A stretch of 9,447 nt of DNA. It comes from WFTC01 sp047635955. GTDB taxonomy: Bacteria > Patescibacteriota > Gracilibacteria > UBA1369 > 2-02-FULL-48-14. Of the stretch, positions 6,663-9,447 are shown one piece after another. Position numbers and translations under genes: made by a program. The stretch covers positions 1 to 9,447 of the forward strand of contig JBLIGW010000040.1 in NCBI GenBank assembly GCA_047635955.1, in the 5' to 3' direction. Every line of letters starts with the position of its first letter. Positions within the stretch are counted from its first letter, which is position 1. The notes below the pieces were generated by a model. That model was given only the letters and a program-made list of their open reading frames with translations, was not told the DNA's origin and searched no databases.

Positions 6663-7270
6663 CTCTTGCAGCCACAGCTACCAGATCCACAGCCTCCCTC
6701 TCCGCATCCACCACCTGAGCCACCGCAGCATCCGCCTTTTCCAAAGTTGGGATTGGTGATTTTGAAACCTTCGCCCATTTTAGTTTGAAGGTAGTCGATG
6801 TCTGAACCTTTGAGTAGTTCAAAGCTGGCTGGGTTGAGTAGTACTTTTGTTGATTCAAAATCGAACACTTTGTCTTCCTTTTCTTCTTTATCAATAAAAT
6901 CCATTGCGTAACCTGGTTCACCGCCTTTTTCGTCGGGGTGAGCTGTGATTCGCAGTGAGTATCCTTCTTTATCTTCAGCTTTAGCAAATTCAGCGACTTT
7001 AAATGCCGCGCGAGGAGTCATGTAGATCCCATCTGGGTCTGCAATGTTCTTTTTACCCATAGCAAGTTCGTTAAGTTTTGAAATTAGTTCTTCGACACGT
7101 TCATCAGGCATACCGTGGCCTTTGGCCCCGGCTCCTAAAGGTTCAAAAGCATTCACACTGCAACCGGTGCAATGTAGGCCAAAATCTTCCATGATTTGAG
7201 CTGCTTCTGGATAGCTGTTGAGGATGTCTCCAATGAGCATGTCCCCATTAATGAGTTGAGTTTGGTGCAT
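6659..7270 (-). CDS. Fusion of DUF1858-type domain and A-type Fe-S carrier-like domain with Cys-rich tail
   Basis: This is a 203-residue soluble protein of two parts. Residues 10-54 resemble DUF1858 (hybrid-cluster-associated disulfide domain): MLIGDILNSYPEAAQIM, then GLHCTGC (C34, C37) and a following HG. Residues about 83-203 resemble the HesB/IscA A-type iron-sulfur carriers: IYMTPRAA, LRI, GYAMDF, LLKGSDIDY, EGFKITNPN, and a cysteine-bearing C-terminus. Known A-type carriers hold the cluster with one Cys in GGCSGF and two in a terminal CGCG. Here the first is absent (GGEPGYAMDF, 116-125), and the end is a Gly-rich tail with six Cys (C181, C182, C189, C194, C199, C201). I infer a role in Fe-S or metal handling, perhaps with altered ligands. 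It is the last gene of a three-gene minus-strand operon, 14 bases after the 31-residue membrane protein. Its leader TTTAAACAACAACA is G-free, with no ribosome site at usual spacing. Confidence 0.8.
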   Translation of the reverse strand: MHQTQLINGDMLIGDILNSYPEAAQIMEDFGLHCTGCSVNAFEPLGAGAKGHGMPDERVEELISKLNELAMGKKNIADPDGIYMTPRAAFKVAEFAKAEDKEGYSLRITAHPDEKGGEPGYAMDFIDKEEKEDKVFDFESTKVLLNPASFELLKGSDIDYLQTKMGEGFKITNPNFGKGGCCGGSGGGCGEGGCGSGSCGCKS

Positions 7271-7284
7271 TGTTGTTGTTTAAA

Positions 7285-7380
7285 CTACCTCATGAGTACC
7301 ATAAGTGGGGCAAGAACAGCAACAAGAAGCCCTATTATCGTTAATCCAGCGACTACTTGAACTGTAATGGATTTTTTCAT
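7285..7380 (-). CDS. Small single-helix membrane protein, 31 residues
   Basis: This is a short gene. It begins MKKSITVQVVAG, continues as one hydrophobic helix of about 20 residues (9-30: Leu, Val, Ile, Gly, Ala) with a proline near the end, and stops after Arg at TAG. The two Lys at the N-terminus favour an N-in orientation under the positive-inside rule. Its ATG shares one base with the TAA of the upstream membrane-protein gene (TAATG, 7378-7382), the classic arrangement for translational coupling, and the next gene starts 14 bases after its stop. The position makes it a likely real gene even though it is short. Its role is unknown. It may be a subunit or anchor for the 125-residue membrane protein, or a membrane partner of the Fe-S protein. 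I do not recognise a family. Confidence 0.68.
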   Translation of the reverse strand: MKKSITVQVVAGLTIIGLLVAVLAPLMVLMR

Positions 7381-7757
7381 TAGACTAGAATTTTAAGGTC
7401 AACGTATACAAGTCCAAGCATCATGAGAAGTCCAAGAAATCCAAAAATTGGAAAGTTCTTTTCATTCATTTTTAATTTTTTAGTCGACATTTCTATCCAA
7501 CCTGGCACAAGCATGAATACGGCTTTGATGAAAACTATAAGTCCTAACCATGCAAGTAGTGAGTCCCATGCCCATGCGAAGTTTAGTCCAGTTGAAGAAA
7601 GAATTACTGCAGAAAGTGTAACCATAGCGAAAAAGAGAACCAAGAGTGTTTCTTCATTTTTCATGAGTCCTTTAAAAGCTTTGCTTGAACCCTTTGGGTC
7701 AAGAACCATCTTTAGATAAAGAGGCGTAAACATGGCCGCGAGCATGGTGAGTGTCAT
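7380..7757 (-). CDS. Uncharacterised four-helix integral membrane protein
   Basis: This is a 125-residue hydrophobic protein with membrane segments near residues 1-18, 37-56, 63-86 and 103-124. They are joined by short charged loops (LDPKGSSKAFKGLMKNEE at 20-37 and STKKLKMNEKN at 91-101). The repeated basic loops suggest that both ends of the loop-helix-loop units face the cytoplasm on alternate sides. No catalytic motif is visible, and I do not recognise the family. It is the first gene of a minus-strand operon. Its TAA overlaps the start of the 31-residue membrane protein, and the Fe-S fusion protein follows, so the three are likely made together. The start at 7757 is favoured by its A/C-rich leader. 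In-frame ATGs at residues 5 and 9 are alternatives. It shares a 72-bp divergent region with the solenoid gene. Confidence 0.78.
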   Translation of the reverse strand: MTLTMLAAMFTPLYLKMVLDPKGSSKAFKGLMKNEETLLVLFFAMVTLSAVILSSTGLNFAWAWDSLLAWLGLIVFIKAVFMLVPGWIEMSTKKLKMNEKNFPIFGFLGLLMMLGLVYVDLKILV

Positions 7758-7829
7758 AATGTTGGGTGGTTAGAGTTTTTCTTGCCGTCATGATACCTTA
7801 ATGTCAGTTATAATTCTATTTACACAACT
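7758..7829. promoter_or_regulatory. Divergent promoter region
   Basis: These 72 bases must drive both the minus-strand membrane/Fe-S operon and the plus-strand solenoid gene. For the plus strand a perfect TATAAT lies at 7809-7814, 15 bases before the ATG at 7830, so the leader would be only about 8-10 bases. TTGCCG (7782-7787) is the best -35 but sits 21 bases away. For the minus strand TATCAT (7790-7795) is a possible -10, 32 bases before the ATG, without a good -35. Neither gene has a Shine-Dalgarno sequence. Confidence 0.5.
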
Positions 7830-8990
7830 ATGAAACGACTAATCGCGCTACTCTCAGGAATTTCTTTGTTTTTACTTTTAACACTACCTGCTTTGGCCGC
7901 TTTTGAAAGTGGGGAAAAGTACGCCTTTATTTCAGATGATGAAGTTATTGATGATGATCTTTTCATTGCTGCAGAAGAGGTAGTGATTGATGGAATTGTG
8001 AATGGTGATGTCTTTGCTGCGGGGGCAAAGGTGACAGTGAATGGAGTGATCAATGGAGATCTTTATGTGGCAGGAGCCATGGTGGATATCTCTGGAACTG
8101 TGACTGATGACGTTATCGCTATTGGGAGCTCTATTACTTTAGATGGTGCACAAATAGGAGATAGTTTGATCACTGCCGGAGAAGTACTTTCTTTGGACTC
8201 TGATACTACTTTAGGAGGAGGCTTGATTTATGCTGGAGCAAGTATGGATATGGATGCGGCTGTTGAACGTGGAGTTCTTGGAGCGTCGGCTGTTACTAGA
8301 GTGAGCGGCAGTGTTGGTAAAAACGTTATTATTGCTGCAGCGGAGTTGAGTCTGCATCCAGACACACAAATTAATGGAGATCTTAAATATTGGGCAGATG
8401 AAGCACTTGAGCTTGATGATGGAATCGTAGTTGGAAATATTGAATTTGTTGAAACTTATCAATCCGAGGTAGAGGAAGAAGGAGCGAAGTTTGAATTGAT
8501 GGGGCAAATCGGTAATGAAATCTGGAGCTACCTTGCCGCCTTGTTGGTTGGTTGTGTCTTTATTGCCTTTCTCCCTAAGTACTATCATCGGGTAGGAAAG
8601 GAAGCCGTGAGTAACCCGTTAATGTCTGTGGTTTATGGTTTACTAGTCCTATTTGGTATGCCGTTTGCAGGAATGCTACTTATCTTCACTATTATTGGTT
8701 TGCCGTTGGGACTGATGGTTCTAGCTAAATACTTTATTGTTCTCTACCTTGGTAAGATTTTTGTAGCGGCCGTGTTTACTGCAGCTTTGATTAAATGGGG
8801 CAATTGGAAGACTCTTAAAAAGAGTAACGAGTATTTAGTTTTTGCAGGGATACTATTGGCTTATATCGTTCTAAGAAATATTCCTTACGTTGGTGGAATC
8901 ATTGAAATTATTGCCCTGCTTATTGCATGGGGAGCGATGGCTATGACAACGAGTGAAACTATTAAGTTGTTGAAGAAGGCAAAGTTGTAG
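7830..8990 (+). CDS. Exported bactofilin-like beta-solenoid membrane protein
   Basis: This is a 386-residue protein in three parts. Residues 1-24 are a Sec signal peptide (MKRLIALL, a Leu-rich core, then PALAA with likely cleavage at 23 or 24). Residues about 38-210 form tandem 17-19 residue repeats with alternating hydrophobic strands and Gly/Asp turns (GDVFAAGAKVTVNG, GDLYVAGAMVDISG, DDVIAIGSSITLDG and so on), the pattern of polymer-forming bactofilin-type beta-solenoids. Residues 231-373 hold about five to six membrane helices, followed by a basic tail LLKKAKL. Classical bactofilins are cytoplasmic and lack a signal peptide, so here the solenoid should lie outside the membrane, tethered by the C-terminal domain. 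I infer a cell-envelope scaffold role. It has a TATAAT 15 bases upstream and an A/C-rich leader without a ribosome site. No terminator follows, and the next gene lies 45 bases downstream. Confidence 0.85.
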   Translation: MKRLIALLSGISLFLLLTLPALAAFESGEKYAFISDDEVIDDDLFIAAEEVVIDGIVNGDVFAAGAKVTVNGVINGDLYVAGAMVDISGTVTDDVIAIGSSITLDGAQIGDSLITAGEVLSLDSDTTLGGGLIYAGASMDMDAAVERGVLGASAVTRVSGSVGKNVIIAAAELSLHPDTQINGDLKYWADEALELDDGIVVGNIEFVETYQSEVEEEGAKFELMGQIGNEIWSYLAALLVGCVFIAFLPKYYHRVGKEAVSNPLMSVVYGLLVLFGMPFAGMLLIFTIIGLPLGLMVLAKYFIVLYLGKIFVAAVFTAALIKWGNWKTLKKSNEYLVFAGILLAYIVLRNIPYVGGIIEIIALLIAWGAMAMTTSETIKLLKKAKL

Positions 8991-9000
8991 GTTGGAACTC

Positions 9001-9028
9001 TTGACGGATTGATGTGGGGTGGTATCGT
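9001..9028 (+). promoter_or_regulatory. Candidate leaderless promoter for the terminal gene
   Basis: TTGACG (9001-9006) and TATCGT (9023-9028) are 16 bases apart, matching the -35 and -10 boxes in 5 of 6 and 4 of 6 bases. Transcription would start about 7-8 bases later, at the ATG at 9036, giving a leaderless message. If this holds, the in-frame ATG at 9012 lies inside the promoter and is not the start. Confidence 0.4.
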
Positions 9029-9035
9029 GCGAACT

Positions 9036-9447
9036 ATGCTCGAAAAAGCCCCATTGTCATCTGTTACTGATCACCCAAGCATTCGTCAGTTTATTGAGTT
9101 AGATTTGGCTACGGATAATCAAAGAAATAGAACCAGAAGAAGGGTTTTGGAATTGCTTGCTGGTTCTAGGGAACCACTTACTGTAAAAAAGATTGCAGTT
9201 GATTTAGAGGCTTCTGCGGGGGTTGCTAGAAATGCTTTGAAATATCTTTTAAATTTTACTGGTCTTTATTCGCATCAAGTTGGATTTAAAGTCTTAGAGA
9301 ATCCAATGTCAGATGCGCGAGTTTTGGGGTATCAGGTGGATGTTGCGAAAGCTAGTTGTAAACCTAGAGAAAGAGGGATAACGCAGCTACCTAGAGGTGA
9401 CTTGTCTTATAAGCCAACAGAAAGAGAATTAAGACTTGTTGAGCAAA
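9036..9447 (+). CDS. Winged-helix-like DNA-binding protein, 3'-truncated
   Basis: The frame is open to the window's end, giving at least 137 residues. An Arg-rich stretch NQRNRTRRRVLELL (28-41) leads into a helix-turn-helix-like segment, EPLTVKKIAVDLEASAGVAR (about 46-65) and ALKYLLNFTGLY, then a possible wing with YQVDVAK. This is the usual layout of a winged-helix domain, in which LTVKKIAVDL is helix 2 and the next helix reads DNA. A second Arg/Glu-rich helix begins at YKPTERELRLVEQ. I do not recognise a specific family, and the missing C-terminus may carry another domain. Start codons in frame are ATG 9012, GTG 9027 and ATG 9036. I chose 9036 because of the promoter at 9001-9028. The gene follows the solenoid gene by 45 bases without a terminator and could also be read from it. 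Confidence 0.6.
   Translation, partial: MLEKAPLSSVTDHPSIRQFIELDLATDNQRNRTRRRVLELLAGSREPLTVKKIAVDLEASAGVARNALKYLLNFTGLYSHQVGFKVLENPMSDARVLGYQVDVAKASCKPRERGITQLPRGDLSYKPTERELRLVEQ

Noticed and set aside
6619..6987. Second minus-strand frame over the 3' end of the Fe-S fusion gene
   Set aside because: The main frame has recognisable domains. This one is Ala/Val-rich from out-of-frame reading of the Gly/Cys tail.
1..9447. CRISPR array, tRNA, rRNA or insertion sequence
   Set aside because: No tandem direct repeats with spacers, no tRNA cloverleaf, no rRNA-like block and no transposase were seen.

Overview
The window comes from a bacterial chromosome with moderately AT-rich, tightly packed genes. 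I cannot place it in a phylum with confidence. Possible pointers to a small-genome candidate-phylum lineage (Patescibacteria-like) are the B12-dependent class II ribonucleotide reductase as the only RNR seen, very short or absent 5' leaders, few Shine-Dalgarno sites, and a secreted beta-solenoid membrane protein. All eight visible stop codons are TAA or TAG. No gene has an in-frame TGA, so the standard code fits.

Layout. 2-934 (+) is the 3' part of a pentein-fold guanidino-group hydrolase related to agmatine deiminase and PAD. It converges on a small stand-alone Smr-domain protein (945-1277, -). Bases 1278-1441 hold an operator-like palindrome, a strong terminator and a pair of competing hairpins. 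1442-4570 (-) is nrdJ. The 352-bp divergent intergenic region 4571-4922 is rich in structure: an operator-like palindrome, a candidate three-way-junction element, and a 92-bp near-perfect inverted repeat abutting the ABC gene. 4923-6662 (+) is an ABC exporter half-transporter. Its stop codon overlaps that of a convergent gene fusing a DUF1858-type domain to an A-type Fe-S carrier domain (6659-7270, -).

The fusion gene is the last member of a minus-strand operon. The order is a four-helix membrane protein (7380-7757), a 31-residue single-helix membrane protein (7285-7380) whose ATG overlaps the preceding stop, then the Fe-S fusion. A 72-bp divergent promoter region separates this operon from an exported bactofilin-like beta-solenoid membrane protein (7830-8990, +). 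The window ends inside a winged-helix-like gene (9036 onward, +), which may be read from a leaderless promoter.

The most notable items are the overlapped 31-residue membrane protein with its operon partners, the A-type carrier that lacks its first cluster cysteine but has a six-cysteine tail, the 92-bp inverted repeat with alternative pairings, and the shared G-free or leaderless starts. No complete new defence or mobile system is visible.
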